In this document: positions 10,094 through 18,086 of the stretch, piece by piece | How the letters are laid out: each line of letters opens with the position of its first letter | Position numbering within the stretch: position 1 is the first letter of the stretch | DNA from: Pseudomonas tructae | GTDB taxonomy: Bacteria; Pseudomonadota; Gammaproteobacteria; Pseudomonadales; Pseudomonadaceae | Reading direction: 5' to 3' | DNA: 64,000 bases | Assembly (NCBI RefSeq): GCF_004214895.1 | Contig: NZ_CP035952.1 | Location: 930,001-994,000 of the forward strand | Notes under the pieces: model-generated | What the model was told of the DNA's origin: nothing | Seen by the model: the letters and a program-made list of their open reading frames with translations, nothing else | The model's database searches: none | Made by a program: the position numbers and the translations under genes

Positions 10094-10984
10094 ATGGCCC
10101 AAGGGCTCGCTACACGTTATCCACTGGTGCTGGTGCCGGGCATGCTCGGGTTTGTCCGCCTGCTGCTGTATCCCTACTGGTACGGCATCGTTTCGGCGTT
10201 GCGCCGGGGCGGGGCCAAGGTGTTCGCCGTGCAGGTTTCGCCGCTCAACTCATGCGAGGTGCGCGGCGAGCAGTTGCTACTGATCATCGCCGATATCCGT
10301 GAGCGTACCGGGGCCGACAAGGTCAACCTGCTCGGCCACAGCCAGGGCGCCCTGACCGCGCGTTACGCCGCGGCCAAGCGGCCGGAGTGGGTGGCTTCGG
10401 TGACCTCGATCGCCGGCCCCAACCATGGCTCTGAGCTGGCCGATTACCTGCTCGAACACTACCCTGGCGATTCCGCGCGTGGTCGCCTGCTCAAGGCGTT
10501 GTTGCATGGGCTGGGGGTATTGATGGGCTGGCTGGAAACCGGCTGGCGCGGGCCGACATTGCCGATCGACGTACACGCCTCGCACCATTCACTGACCCGT
10601 GCCGGTGTGGCGTTGTTCAACCAGGCTTATCCACAGGGCTTGCCGAGCACCTGGGGCGGCGAAGGCCCTTACGAGGTCAACGGTGTGCGCTACTACTCCT
10701 GGTCCGGCACCCTGCAACCGGGCCTGACCGACCGCGGCCTCAATCGTCTGGATGGCAGCAACCGCTTCTGCCGCCTGTTCGCCCGCACCTTCGTGCGGGA
10801 AAAGGGCCAGTGCGACGGCATGGTCGGGCGCTTCAGTTCGCACCTGGGGCAGGTGATCGGCGATGACTACCCGCTCGATCACCTGGACATCGTCAATCAG
10901 TCGTTGGGCGCGGTGGGCAAGGGCGCGGAACCGCTGCGGCTGTTCACCGAACATGCCGCCAGGCTCAAGGCTGCGGGGCTGTAG
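10094..10984 (+). CDS. Alpha/beta-hydrolase, family I triacylglycerol lipase homolog without signal peptide
   Basis: A 296-residue homolog of the secreted P. aeruginosa lipase LipA. Shared stretches are RYPLVLVPGMLGF, EVRGEQLL, KVNLLGHSQG, GAPH-equivalent AGPNHGSE, VNGVRYYSWSG and DHLDIVNQ. The catalytic triad is predicted as Ser83 (GHSQG), Asp241 (CDGMVG) and His263 (LDHLD). Unlike secreted LipA it begins almost at the mature N-terminus with no signal peptide, and no foldase (lif) gene is adjacent. An intracellular esterase/lipase role is therefore likely. Its 3' end overlaps the convergent EamA transporter gene by 20 bp. The substrate is unknown. Confidence 0.85.
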   Translation: MAQGLATRYPLVLVPGMLGFVRLLLYPYWYGIVSALRRGGAKVFAVQVSPLNSCEVRGEQLLLIIADIRERTGADKVNLLGHSQGALTARYAAAKRPEWVASVTSIAGPNHGSELADYLLEHYPGDSARGRLLKALLHGLGVLMGWLETGWRGPTLPIDVHASHHSLTRAGVALFNQAYPQGLPSTWGGEGPYEVNGVRYYSWSGTLQPGLTDRGLNRLDGSNRFCRLFARTFVREKGQCDGMVGRFSSHLGQVIGDDYPLDHLDIVNQSLGAVGKGAEPLRLFTEHAARLKAAGL

Positions 10985-11858
10985 TGCTGCGCCGCAGGGG
11001 TGTCTTCCAGCGTTCGGCGAGGATCACCCCGACCAGGGTCAACAATCCGCCCACCAGGTGATAGAGAGCCAGTTGCTCGCCCAGTACCAGGGCCGCAATG
11101 ACCGCCGTGACTGCTGGCAGCAAGTTGAAGAACAATGTCGTGCGGCTCGGGCCCAGGCGGTTGACCCCCTGCATCCAGGCCAGCGGCGCGATCATCGAGG
11201 CCAGGACGCAGGCGTAGATCACCAGGCCGATGTTGCCGGTGCCCAGGCCGGTCTTTGGCGAGAACAGGAACAGCGGAAACAGCACGATGATTGCCACCAG
11301 TACCTGCAGGTACAGCAGTTGCAGGGGCGGGATGCGCAACTGCCACTTTTTCAGCAGGGTGCTGTACACCGCATAGGCCAGGGTGGCGATCAGCATCAGC
11401 GCATCGCCGCCGTTGAGACCGTGTTGCACCAGCACCGCCAGGTCGCCAGCCGACACCACCACCAGCACACCGATGAACGACACCACTGCGCCAATCAGCG
11501 CGCCGATGGTCAGTCGCTGGCCTAGGCTGATGATTGCCAGGGCCAGGGACATCAGTGGCATCAGCGAGAGGATGATGCCCATGTTGGTGGCGCTGGTGAT
11601 GGCGGCGGCGAAGTAGGCCAGGCTCTGGTACACCGCCATGCCGAGCACGCCAAGGATAAAGACTTTGCCCAGGTTCGGGCCGATGGCCGCCCAGTTGCGC
11701 AACACCGGCCGCAACAGGAAGGGGGTGAACAGCAGGCCGGCCAGCAGCCAGCGATAGAAGCCGATTTCGGCCGGGAAGATCGCCCCGGCAGACATCTTGG
11801 TGACCACGGTATTGCCGGCCCAGATGAAGATTGCCAGCAATGGAAACACATAATTCAT
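10965..11858 (-). CDS. EamA/DMT family transporter
   Basis: A 297-residue inner-membrane protein with about ten hydrophobic segments, arranged as two EamA repeats: the first from LLAIFIWAGNTVVTKM, the second from GDALMLIATLAYAVYSTLLKKW. This matches the RhaT/YdcZ/YeaN-like drug/metabolite transporter superfamily, which is usually involved in export. It is divergently transcribed from an AraC-family regulator 98 bp away whose probable operator lies in the shared intergenic region, the arrangement seen for nimT/nimR in E. coli. The exported compound cannot be told from sequence. The 3' end overlaps the lipase gene tail to tail. Confidence 0.85.
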   Translation of the reverse strand: MNYVFPLLAIFIWAGNTVVTKMSAGAIFPAEIGFYRWLLAGLLFTPFLLRPVLRNWAAIGPNLGKVFILGVLGMAVYQSLAYFAAAITSATNMGIILSLMPLMSLALAIISLGQRLTIGALIGAVVSFIGVLVVVSAGDLAVLVQHGLNGGDALMLIATLAYAVYSTLLKKWQLRIPPLQLLYLQVLVAIIVLFPLFLFSPKTGLGTGNIGLVIYACVLASMIAPLAWMQGVNRLGPSRTTLFFNLLPAVTAVIAALVLGEQLALYHLVGGLLTLVGVILAERWKTPLRRSTTAPQP

Positions 11859-11924
11859 GGAACGGGAGCTCTTGAAGGTACAGGCGGTTATTATCCGCTT
11901 GTCTGTCCTGTTGCTTATACTTGT

Positions 11925-11954
11925 ATCCAGACAACCTGCGCATAGATCCAGACA
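11925..11954. promoter_or_regulatory. Direct-repeat operator likely bound by the AraC-family regulator
   Basis: Two copies of ATCCAGACA (11925-11933 and 11946-11954) start 21 bp apart, i.e. on the same helix face, directly before the regulator start. A related inverted half-site (TGTCTGTCC, near 11900) lies on the transporter side. This spacing is typical of AraC-family operators. Confidence 0.5.
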
Positions 11955-11956
11955 GC

Positions 11957-12748
11957 ATGTCGATCAAATACCTGAACATCCCGCAATTCGAAGCGTTGCC
12001 GGCCCCGGTGTACTTCCGTTACGACGAGTTCGGCGCCGATACTCACAGCGCCGCACACCGGCACGCCTGGGGCCAGCTCAACTATGCGGCCCACGGCATC
12101 ATGCACCTGGAAGTCGACGGCCAGCGCTTCATCTCGCCGCCACACTATGCGGTGTGGATGCCGCCTGACACCGAACACAGTTGTTACAACCCGCAGGCCA
12201 TTGTCTATCGCTCGGTGTACCTGGACCGCAGCGTGTGCGAAGGCCTGCCTGGTGAGCCCTGCACCCTGGTGATCAGCGACATTCTCAAAGCCATTCTTGG
12301 CGACTTCGCTGCCCGTGACGTCAGGGTTGCCGAAGATGAAGCCGACCAGCGTCTGGCACAGGTGCTGGTCGACCAACTGCGCCGTGCACCGACCCAGACG
12401 TGCTACCTGCCGTACGCACGTAGCGCGAGCCTTAACGAGGTGCTCCAGGCCCTGCATGCCGAGCCCGGCGACAATCGCCCACTCGGCCACTGGGCGCAGC
12501 GTGTTCATGTCAGCGAACGCACCTTGGCCCGGCAGTTTATCCGCGAGTTGGGCATGAGCTTTGGCGAGTGGCGCCTGCGCTTACGTTTTTTGCGCGCCAT
12601 CGAGGCACTGGAGCAGAACCTGCCGATCCAGCAGATTGCCTTCGACCTGGGTTACAGCAGCGCCTCGGCGTTCATCGCCATGTTCCAGCGCCAGGCCCAC
12701 TGCACGCCCGAGCAGTATCGGCGGCAGGCGCGCGCTGGTGGTTTGTAA
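11957..12748 (+). CDS. AraC-family transcriptional regulator (NimR-like)
   Basis: A 263-residue regulator with an N-terminal cupin domain (HRHAWGQLNYAAHGIMHLE, PPHYAVWMPPDTEH) and a C-terminal double HTH (LGHWAQRVHVSERTLARQF, then IQQIAFDLGYSSASAFIAMF). The cupin signature and size fit the NimR/YeaM subgroup, whose genes are usually divergent from a transporter they control. The ATG at 11957 is preferred over an upstream frame extension that overlaps the operator repeats. The likely target is the EamA exporter on the other strand. Confidence 0.87.
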   Translation: MSIKYLNIPQFEALPAPVYFRYDEFGADTHSAAHRHAWGQLNYAAHGIMHLEVDGQRFISPPHYAVWMPPDTEHSCYNPQAIVYRSVYLDRSVCEGLPGEPCTLVISDILKAILGDFAARDVRVAEDEADQRLAQVLVDQLRRAPTQTCYLPYARSASLNEVLQALHAEPGDNRPLGHWAQRVHVSERTLARQFIRELGMSFGEWRLRLRFLRAIEALEQNLPIQQIAFDLGYSSASAFIAMFQRQAHCTPEQYRRQARAGGL

Positions 12749-12810
12749 GATTTTTTGTCTACACTCACGGCAAGGCTGCGCACCCGGCGCGGCGACCAGG
12801 AGAAAGCGCC

Positions 12811-13092
12811 ATGAAGCGGGTGCGTGTGCCATTGCTGTTGCTCGGTTTGCTGATGTGTTCCCAAGGCTTTGCCGCCACCGCGCAACAGGAGAAAATGAAA
12901 ACCTGTAACGCCGATGCCACCACTCAGGCGCTCAAGGGCGATGAACGCAAGGCGTTCATGAGTACCTGCCTCAAAGCCAAGCCTGCGACCCAGCAGGACA
13001 AGATGAAGACCTGCAACGCCGACGCCACCACCAAAGCGCTCAAGGGCGATGAGCGCAAGGCCTACATGAGCGACTGCCTGAAGAAAAAATAA
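12811..13092 (+). CDS. psiF: PsiF repeat protein
   Basis: A 93-residue exported protein: signal peptide MKRVRVPLLLLGLLMCSQGFA followed by two PsiF repeats. Each repeat has the pattern KMKTCNADATT(Q/K)ALKGDERKA(F/Y)MS(T/D)CL, so four cysteines could form disulfides in the periplasm. PsiF is phosphate-starvation inducible in E. coli; the function is unknown. The ATG follows CAGGAGAAAG, a good ribosome site. It stands alone, 62 bp after the AraC-type gene and convergent with the following lipoprotein gene. Confidence 0.9.
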   Translation: MKRVRVPLLLLGLLMCSQGFAATAQQEKMKTCNADATTQALKGDERKAFMSTCLKAKPATQQDKMKTCNADATTKALKGDERKAYMSDCLKKK

Positions 13093-13098
13093 CCGGCA

Positions 13099-14022
13099 TC
13101 AATCGTCGGCGTAAGTCACCGACTCGAGCCGGTCCAGGCCCCTGCCGAGAAACAGCGAGAATGGCCGGCCGGCGCGGTTGGCCAGCTCTCGGCAGTCATC
13201 CTGAGCCATCCCTATGCGCTGGTCTGTGCCTGAGTTGAGGTTAAGGCTCTGTTTGCCCAATGAACCGATCTCAAAGGCCATTTCGAAGGGGCCGTAAGGG
13301 TTGCGCTGCAACGTCCTCTGGGCTTGCCAGGCCTTGATCTGGCCGTTGCCGATTCTTTGCTTGAGCGTCGGATCCTTGAAATCAAAGCGTGCCGGCACCG
13401 TGGCGTAACGCATCTGGTCGTATTCGAGGACCACCTGCGCACGTTCCGATGGGCCTTCCTCGATCTGCACGATCGACCTGAGCTTGAACGGCCCGCCCGA
13501 GACTTTGGCCAGCACATGGCAGGTGATGATGCTCGACACTTCGCTCTTGTTCGAGGCCGCAAGCATGCGATCCTGGAGCGAGGCGGTGGAAAGCGCCTCG
13601 ATACGATCGCCAAGCTCAAGCTTGAGGGTGACCGGCCCCTTGATCTTTTCCAGCGGCTCCCTCCAGACCTGGAATTGGGGGGCCAGTGCCTGCGGTTCAA
13701 GGGTGACGTCGACGTCCCAGGAGGTGGCGGCGCGCGCCCGGGGAATTTCGTCGAAAAAGTCACGCAGGGCTTTGCGCTTGGTGACATCGAGTGAGCGTGA
13801 GACGCTGATCACAATGGTCTGCGGGTGGTCGTGATCCAGCTCGACCTCAATGTCCTTGGGGTCGATATGAAGTGCCAGGATGGCGTTGTACAGGTCGTCG
13901 CCGTATTGCGGGGCGAGATCACCGTAGAAGGTTCTTACCGACTGCGCAAAGTGCAGGGTGGCGAAATCCTCCGAACAGCCGCCAAGCAGTATCAGGGGGA
14001 TCAGGACAAGCAGTTTGCGCAT
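13099..14022 (-). CDS. Putative lipoprotein of unknown function
   Basis: A 307-residue protein with a lipoprotein signal (MRKLLVLIPLILLGGC; lipobox LGGC with Cys16). The mature part has no motif I recognise. Its first third (FYGDLAPQYGDDLYNAILALHID, HPQTIVISVSRSLDVTKRKAL) could be an alpha/beta domain, and the rest is beta-rich (ASNKSEVSSIITCHVLAKVS, RSIVQIEEGPSERAQVVLEY). Start at 14022; the frame extends upstream to 14058 but that would destroy the lipobox. Tail-to-tail with psiF, only 6 bp apart. No function is proposed. Confidence 0.75.
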   Translation of the reverse strand: MRKLLVLIPLILLGGCSEDFATLHFAQSVRTFYGDLAPQYGDDLYNAILALHIDPKDIEVELDHDHPQTIVISVSRSLDVTKRKALRDFFDEIPRARAATSWDVDVTLEPQALAPQFQVWREPLEKIKGPVTLKLELGDRIEALSTASLQDRMLAASNKSEVSSIITCHVLAKVSGGPFKLRSIVQIEEGPSERAQVVLEYDQMRYATVPARFDFKDPTLKQRIGNGQIKAWQAQRTLQRNPYGPFEMAFEIGSLGKQSLNLNSGTDQRIGMAQDDCRELANRAGRPFSLFLGRGLDRLESVTYADD

Positions 14023-14241
14023 GGTCTGGAACTCTTTGCCTTGAAGGTGGGAAGGCACAGAGGGACTTCTGTTTCGCTTACCTGCGAATGCACCTCAAGG
14101 GCGCCGCCGTTCCATCGGGGGCGGCAATCATAGAAACATCACGAGCGCATTGCCAGCCGCAGTGCTGCTGCGTGCCACTATGCCTGCCGGGCGAAGGCTG
14201 GCAGACTGCCGGTTTTCCATGCCGTCGCCTTTCGAGGTTGT

Positions 14242-15249
14242 ATGACCTTTACTCAGCGCCAGATCACCCTGGCCAGTTGGATCATCGTCTTCACCGGCCT
14301 GTTGCTGGTGTTGCCGCTCAAGTTGTTGCCAAGCCTGTTGGCCGGGCTGCTGGTGTTCGAACTGGTCAACATGCTTACGCCCAAGCTGCAGCACCTGATA
14401 GCGGGCCAACGGGCACGCTGGCTGGCGGTAGCGTTGCTCGGCACCCTGGTGGTCAGCACCCTGACGTTGCTGTTTGCCGGTGCCATCAGCTTCCTGTTGC
14501 ATGAAGCGGAAAACCCCGGCGCGTCGCTGGATAAATTCATGCTGCTGGTCGACCAGGCCCGTGGGCAGTTGCCGCCGTTCATCGACGCCTATCTGCCGGC
14601 CAGCGCCTCGGAGTTCAAGGTGGCCATCGGCGAGTGGCTCAAGACCCACCTGGGTGAGTTGCAACTGGTCGGCAAGGGCGCGGCGCACATGTTCGTCACC
14701 CTGCTGATCGGCATGATCCTCGGCGCCATTGTTGCCCTGCAGCGCATCCCCGACATCTCCAAGCGCAAGCCCCTGGCAGCGGCGCTGTTCAACCGTCTGG
14801 CGCTGCTGGTGCAGGCGTTTCGCAACATCGTGTTTGCGCAGATCAAGATTTCCCTGCTCAATACCTTCTTCACCGGGATCTTCCTGGCCGTGGTGCTGCC
14901 GCTGTTCGGTGTGCACCTGCCGCTGACCAAGACCCTGATCGTACTGACCTTCCTGCTCGGCCTGCTGCCGGTGATCGGCAACCTGATGTCCAACACCCTG
15001 ATCACCATCGTCGGGCTGTCGTTGTCGATCTGGGTGGCGATGGCGGCGCTGGGTTACCTGATCGTTATCCACAAGGTCGAGTACTTCCTCAACGCGCGGA
15101 TCGTGGGTGGGCAAATCAGTGCCAAGTCGTGGGAATTGTTGCTTGCGATGCTGGTGTGCGAGGCGGCGTTCGGCTTGCCGGGGGTGGTGGCGGGGCCGAT
15201 TTACTATGCCTATCTGAAGAGTGAGTTGCGTCAGCAAGAATTGGTTTGA
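14242..15249 (+). CDS. AI-2E family transporter (PerM/YdiK-like)
   Basis: A 335-residue inner-membrane protein with about eight hydrophobic segments. It has the N-terminal pair of helices typical of PerM family proteins (ASWIIVFTGLLLVLPLKLLP), a soluble loop, and a conserved C-terminal block (LLGLLPVIGNLMSNTLIT, WVAMAALGYLIVIHKVEYFL, PGVVAGPIYYAYLK). The family name comes from the proposed AI-2 exporter TqsA, but many members have other or unknown substrates, so autoinducer transport is not implied. Monocistronic; it ends just before a large REP-like hairpin. Confidence 0.83.
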   Translation: MTFTQRQITLASWIIVFTGLLLVLPLKLLPSLLAGLLVFELVNMLTPKLQHLIAGQRARWLAVALLGTLVVSTLTLLFAGAISFLLHEAENPGASLDKFMLLVDQARGQLPPFIDAYLPASASEFKVAIGEWLKTHLGELQLVGKGAAHMFVTLLIGMILGAIVALQRIPDISKRKPLAAALFNRLALLVQAFRNIVFAQIKISLLNTFFTGIFLAVVLPLFGVHLPLTKTLIVLTFLLGLLPVIGNLMSNTLITIVGLSLSIWVAMAALGYLIVIHKVEYFLNARIVGGQISAKSWELLLAMLVCEAAFGLPGVVAGPIYYAYLKSELRQQELV

Positions 15250-15254
15250 ATTTT

Positions 15255-15341
15255 ATCGCGGGGCAAGTCGAGTCGTCGCACCGCCGCTCCCACCATCACT
15301 TTGTGGGAGCGGCGGTGCGACGACTCGACTTGCCCCGCGAT
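15255..15341. repeat. Expanded REP-like element, 39-bp perfect stem
   Basis: Perfect 39-bp inverted repeat (15255-15293 and 15303-15341) with a 9-nt loop. The outer 12 bp (ATCGCGGGGCAA) and inner 9 bp (CGCTCCCAC) match the usual REP, but the middle carries GTCGAGTCGTCGCACCGC instead of GCC, giving an unusually long stem. It lies between convergent genes. Confidence 0.9.
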
Positions 15342-15345
15342 GCTT

Positions 15346-16611
15346 TCAGCCGTAACGCTTGCGCGCCTCGATCGCCAAACCGCTGCCAATGCTGCCAAAG
15401 ATGTTGCCTTCGACATGCCGCGCGTTCGGCAGCATCGCCGCCACGCTATGGCGCAAGGCCGGGATGCCGCTGGAACCACCGGTGAAGAACACCGTATCCA
15501 CTTGTGCCACACCCACGCCAGCCTTGCTCAGCAACTCGCTGACACTGCCGCGTACGCGTTCGAGCAGGTTGTCGATCGACTCTTCGAACAGCGCCCGGGT
15601 CAGTTCGACACTGAGGCCCGACTCGACCCGTTTGAGGTCGACCAGGCGGCGGTCGTTCTGGGTCAGTTCGATCTTGGTTTCTTCCACTTCCATCGCCAGC
15701 CAGTGACCAGCGCGCTGTTCGATCAGCTTGAACAGCCGGTCGATGCCGTCGGTGTCCTCGATGTCGTAGCGCATGCTGCCCAGGGCCAGCTGGGATTTTT
15801 GCGAGTACACCGAGTTGATGGTGTGCCAGGTGGCCAGGTTCATGTGGTGACTGGTGGGCATGAAGGCGCCGCTTTTCATCCGGCTGCCGTATCCGAACAG
15901 CGGCATCACGCCCTGCAGGCTCAGTTGCTTGTCGAAGTCGGTACCGCCAATGTGCACGCCGCCGGTGGCGAGGATGTCCTGCTGGCGGTCGTCGAGCATG
16001 TGCCGCTCAGGGGCCAGGCGCACCAGGGAGAAGTCGGAGGTACCGCCGCCGATGTCGACGATCAGCACCAGCTCTTCGCCCTGGATGTTCGACTCGTAGT
16101 CGAAGGCGGCGGCAATCGGTTCGTACTGGAACGACACGTGCTTGAAGCCGATCTTCTTCGCCACTTCAGCCAGGGTGTCTTCAGCCTCCTGGTCGGCGGC
16201 CTGATCGTCATCGACGAAATGCACCGGGCGGCCCAGCACCACCTCGTCGAAGGCACGGCCGGCATTGGCCTCGGCGCGCTTTTTCAGCTCGCCGATGAAC
16301 ATGCCCAGCAGGTCCTTGAATGGCAACGCGGTACCCAGCACGCTGGTGTCGTGCTTGATCAGCTTGGAACCCAGCAGGCTCTTGAGCGAGCGCATCAGGC
16401 GACCTTCATAGCCTTCAAGGTACTCGTGCAGGGCCAGGCGGCCGTACACCGGGCGGCGCTCCTCGATGTTGAAGAACACCACCGACGGCAGAGTGATCTT
16501 GCCGTCTTCCAGGGCGATCAACGACTCCACGCCCGGGCGGTGCCAGCCGACGGTGGAGTTGGAGGTGCCGAAGTCGATGCCGCAGGCACGGGCCGGAGAT
16601 GCTTGACTCAT
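15346..16611 (-). CDS. yegD: Hsp70-family chaperone-like protein YegD
   Basis: A 421-residue truncated Hsp70/actin-fold ATPase. It has phosphate-1 motif GIDFGTSNSTVGW at the start, phosphate-2 VDIGGGTSDFSLVR near residue 200, and the adenosine motif TGGSSGIPALR near residue 385. It lacks most of the substrate-binding domain of DnaK, as does E. coli YegD (about 450 residues). Start at 16611 (MSQASPARACGIDFG); the longer open frame to 17025 runs antisense through cbpA. It is divergent from cbpA with a 159 bp shared promoter region, which suggests a chaperone function. A sigma-70-like TTGATT/TAAACT pair lies upstream on its strand (16643-16670). Confidence 0.88.
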   Translation of the reverse strand: MSQASPARACGIDFGTSNSTVGWHRPGVESLIALEDGKITLPSVVFFNIEERRPVYGRLALHEYLEGYEGRLMRSLKSLLGSKLIKHDTSVLGTALPFKDLLGMFIGELKKRAEANAGRAFDEVVLGRPVHFVDDDQAADQEAEDTLAEVAKKIGFKHVSFQYEPIAAAFDYESNIQGEELVLIVDIGGGTSDFSLVRLAPERHMLDDRQQDILATGGVHIGGTDFDKQLSLQGVMPLFGYGSRMKSGAFMPTSHHMNLATWHTINSVYSQKSQLALGSMRYDIEDTDGIDRLFKLIEQRAGHWLAMEVEETKIELTQNDRRLVDLKRVESGLSVELTRALFEESIDNLLERVRGSVSELLSKAGVGVAQVDTVFFTGGSSGIPALRHSVAAMLPNARHVEGNIFGSIGSGLAIEARKRYG

Positions 16612-16706
16612 GGGTTGTACTTCCGGGGAAAAACGGCCGCGCAGTTTATGCCAGCTGGCAGCAGAATCAAGACCGATTATCTGCTTTGCGGCAAACCCAT
16701 GAGCAC

Positions 16707-16734
16707 CTTGAAAGGCTATGCTTGACCCCAATCT
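16707..16734 (+). promoter_or_regulatory. Probable heat-shock (sigma-32/RpoH) promoter of cbpA-cbpM
   Basis: CTTGAAA (16707-16713), a 12-nt spacer, then CCCCAATCT (16726-16734). This closely fits the RpoH consensus CTTGAAA-N11-16-CCCCAT-T and lies about 37 bp before the cbpA start. Confidence 0.7.
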
Positions 16735-16770
16735 ATACCAGCATTCGATTAACCCATGGTGATTCCATAG

Positions 16771-17730
16771 ATGGACTTCAAAGACTACTACAAGATTCTT
16801 GGCGTGGAGCCCACTGCGGATGACAAGGCGATCAAGACCGCCTACCGCAAGCTTGCGCGCAAGTATCACCCCGACGTCAGCAAAGAGCGTGACGCCGAGG
16901 ATAAATTCAAGGAGGCCAACGAGGCCTATGAAGCCCTGAGCAGCCCGGAAAAACGTGCCGAGTACGACGAACTGCGCAAGTACGGCCAGCATGGCCGGCC
17001 TTTCCAGGGCCCGCCTGGCTGGCAAAGCCGTGGCTCGTCAGGTGCTGAGAGCTTCGGTGACGGTGGCGATTTTTCCGATTTCTTCAGCTCGATCTTCGGT
17101 TCGCGCGGTGGCAACGGCAATCCTTTTGGCCGCGGCCAGCAACGCAGTGCCGGACGGCGGGGGCAGGACGTGGAAATGGAACTGGCGATTTTCCTTGAGG
17201 AAACCCTGTCCAGCGAATCCAAGCAGATCAGCTTTCAGGTGCCGCAGCACAACGCCAGCGGCCAGCGCACCGGTTTTACCACCAAGACCCTGAATGTGAA
17301 GATCCCGGCCGGTGTCAGCGACGGCGAGAAGATTCGCCTCAAGGGCCAGGGCGCGCCGGGCATCGGTGGCGGCGCCAATGGCGACCTGTTCCTGACCATT
17401 CGCATGGCACCGCATCCGCTGTTCGATGTCGAAGGTCATGACCTGATCATTACCGTGCCACTGGCGCCGTGGGAAGCTGCGCTGGGCACCAAGGTGGCGA
17501 TGCCGACCCTGACCGGCAAGGTCAACCTGACCATTCGTCCGGACAGCCAGAACGGTCAGCGCCTGCGGATCAAGGGCATGGGCCTGAGCAACAAGCAGGG
17601 CCAGCGTGGCGACCTGTACGCGCAATTGAAAGTGGTGATGCCCAGCCAGTCCGATGCCGCTGCTCGCGAGCTGTGGAGCAAGCTGTCGGAGAAGGCTGCA
17701 TTTAACCCGAGGACACAATGGAGTAGCTGA
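16771..17730 (+). CDS. cbpA: Curved DNA-binding protein CbpA (DnaJ-type co-chaperone)
   Basis: A 319-residue class II J-domain protein. The J domain is at residues 1-70 ([20 protein letters not shown] motif in KYHPDVSKE). A Gly/Phe-rich linker ([20 protein letters not shown]) follows, then two C-terminal peptide-binding domains ([33 protein letters not shown]). It has no zinc-finger cysteines, which separates it from DnaJ. It stimulates DnaK and binds curved DNA in E. coli. Followed after 2 bp by its modulator cbpM and preceded by a sigma-32-like promoter, so heat induction is likely. Confidence 0.95.
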   Translation: MDFKDYYKILGVEPTADDKAIKTAYRKLARKYHPDVSKERDAEDKFKEANEAYEALSSPEKRAEYDELRKYGQHGRPFQGPPGWQSRGSSGAESFGDGGDFSDFFSSIFGSRGGNGNPFGRGQQRSAGRRGQDVEMELAIFLEETLSSESKQISFQVPQHNASGQRTGFTTKTLNVKIPAGVSDGEKIRLKGQGAPGIGGGANGDLFLTIRMAPHPLFDVEGHDLIITVPLAPWEAALGTKVAMPTLTGKVNLTIRPDSQNGQRLRIKGMGLSNKQGQRGDLYAQLKVVMPSQSDAAARELWSKLSEKAAFNPRTQWSS

Positions 17731-17732
17731 TC

Positions 17733-18038
17733 ATGAGCGGTACCCTGATCGTTGAACTGGACATGCAGACCCTCTGTCAGGAAGCCGATCTACCGGCGGC
17801 CTATGTGATCGAAATCGTCGAACACGGCATTGTCGAGCCTTCCGGGCGAACGCCGGAAGACTGGCTGTTTGACGATCAGGCGCAAGTGCTGGCCAAGCGC
17901 GCGGCCAAGTTGCACCACGACCTGCAACTGGAGTGGGAAGGGGTGGCACTGGCGCTGGAGCTGCTGGAAGAGGTCCAGCAGCTGCGCAGCGAGAACAGCA
18001 TGCTCAGGCAGCGCCTGGGGCGGTTCGTGCAGGGCTGA
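17733..18038 (+). CDS. cbpM: Chaperone modulatory protein CbpM
   Basis: A 101-residue MerR-like modulator that binds the J domain of CbpA and inhibits its co-chaperone and DNA-binding activity. The size and the pattern CQEADLPAAYVIEIVEHGIVEP...W.FD fit the CbpM family, and a C-terminal helix (ALELLEEVQQLRSENSMLRQRL) looks coiled-coil. It begins 2 bp after the cbpA stop, the usual arrangement. The start ATG at 17733 is directly behind the cbpA stop region. Confidence 0.93.
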   Translation: MSGTLIVELDMQTLCQEADLPAAYVIEIVEHGIVEPSGRTPEDWLFDDQAQVLAKRAAKLHHDLQLEWEGVALALELLEEVQQLRSENSMLRQRLGRFVQG

Positions 18039-18048
18039 TCGCGGACAT

Positions 18049-18071
18049 GTGGGAGCGGGCTTGCCCCGCGA
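18049..18071. repeat. Single REP unit
   Basis: GTGGGAGCGGGCTTGCCCCG plus CGA, one half of the usual REP pair, between cbpM and the convergent acetyltransferase gene. Confidence 0.85.
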
Positions 18072-18086
18072 ACAGGGCCCAGAGAC

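Noticed and set aside
15301..16725. A 474-residue open frame on the plus strand
   Set aside because: Antisense shadow of yegD, whose ATPase motifs on the minus strand are complete.
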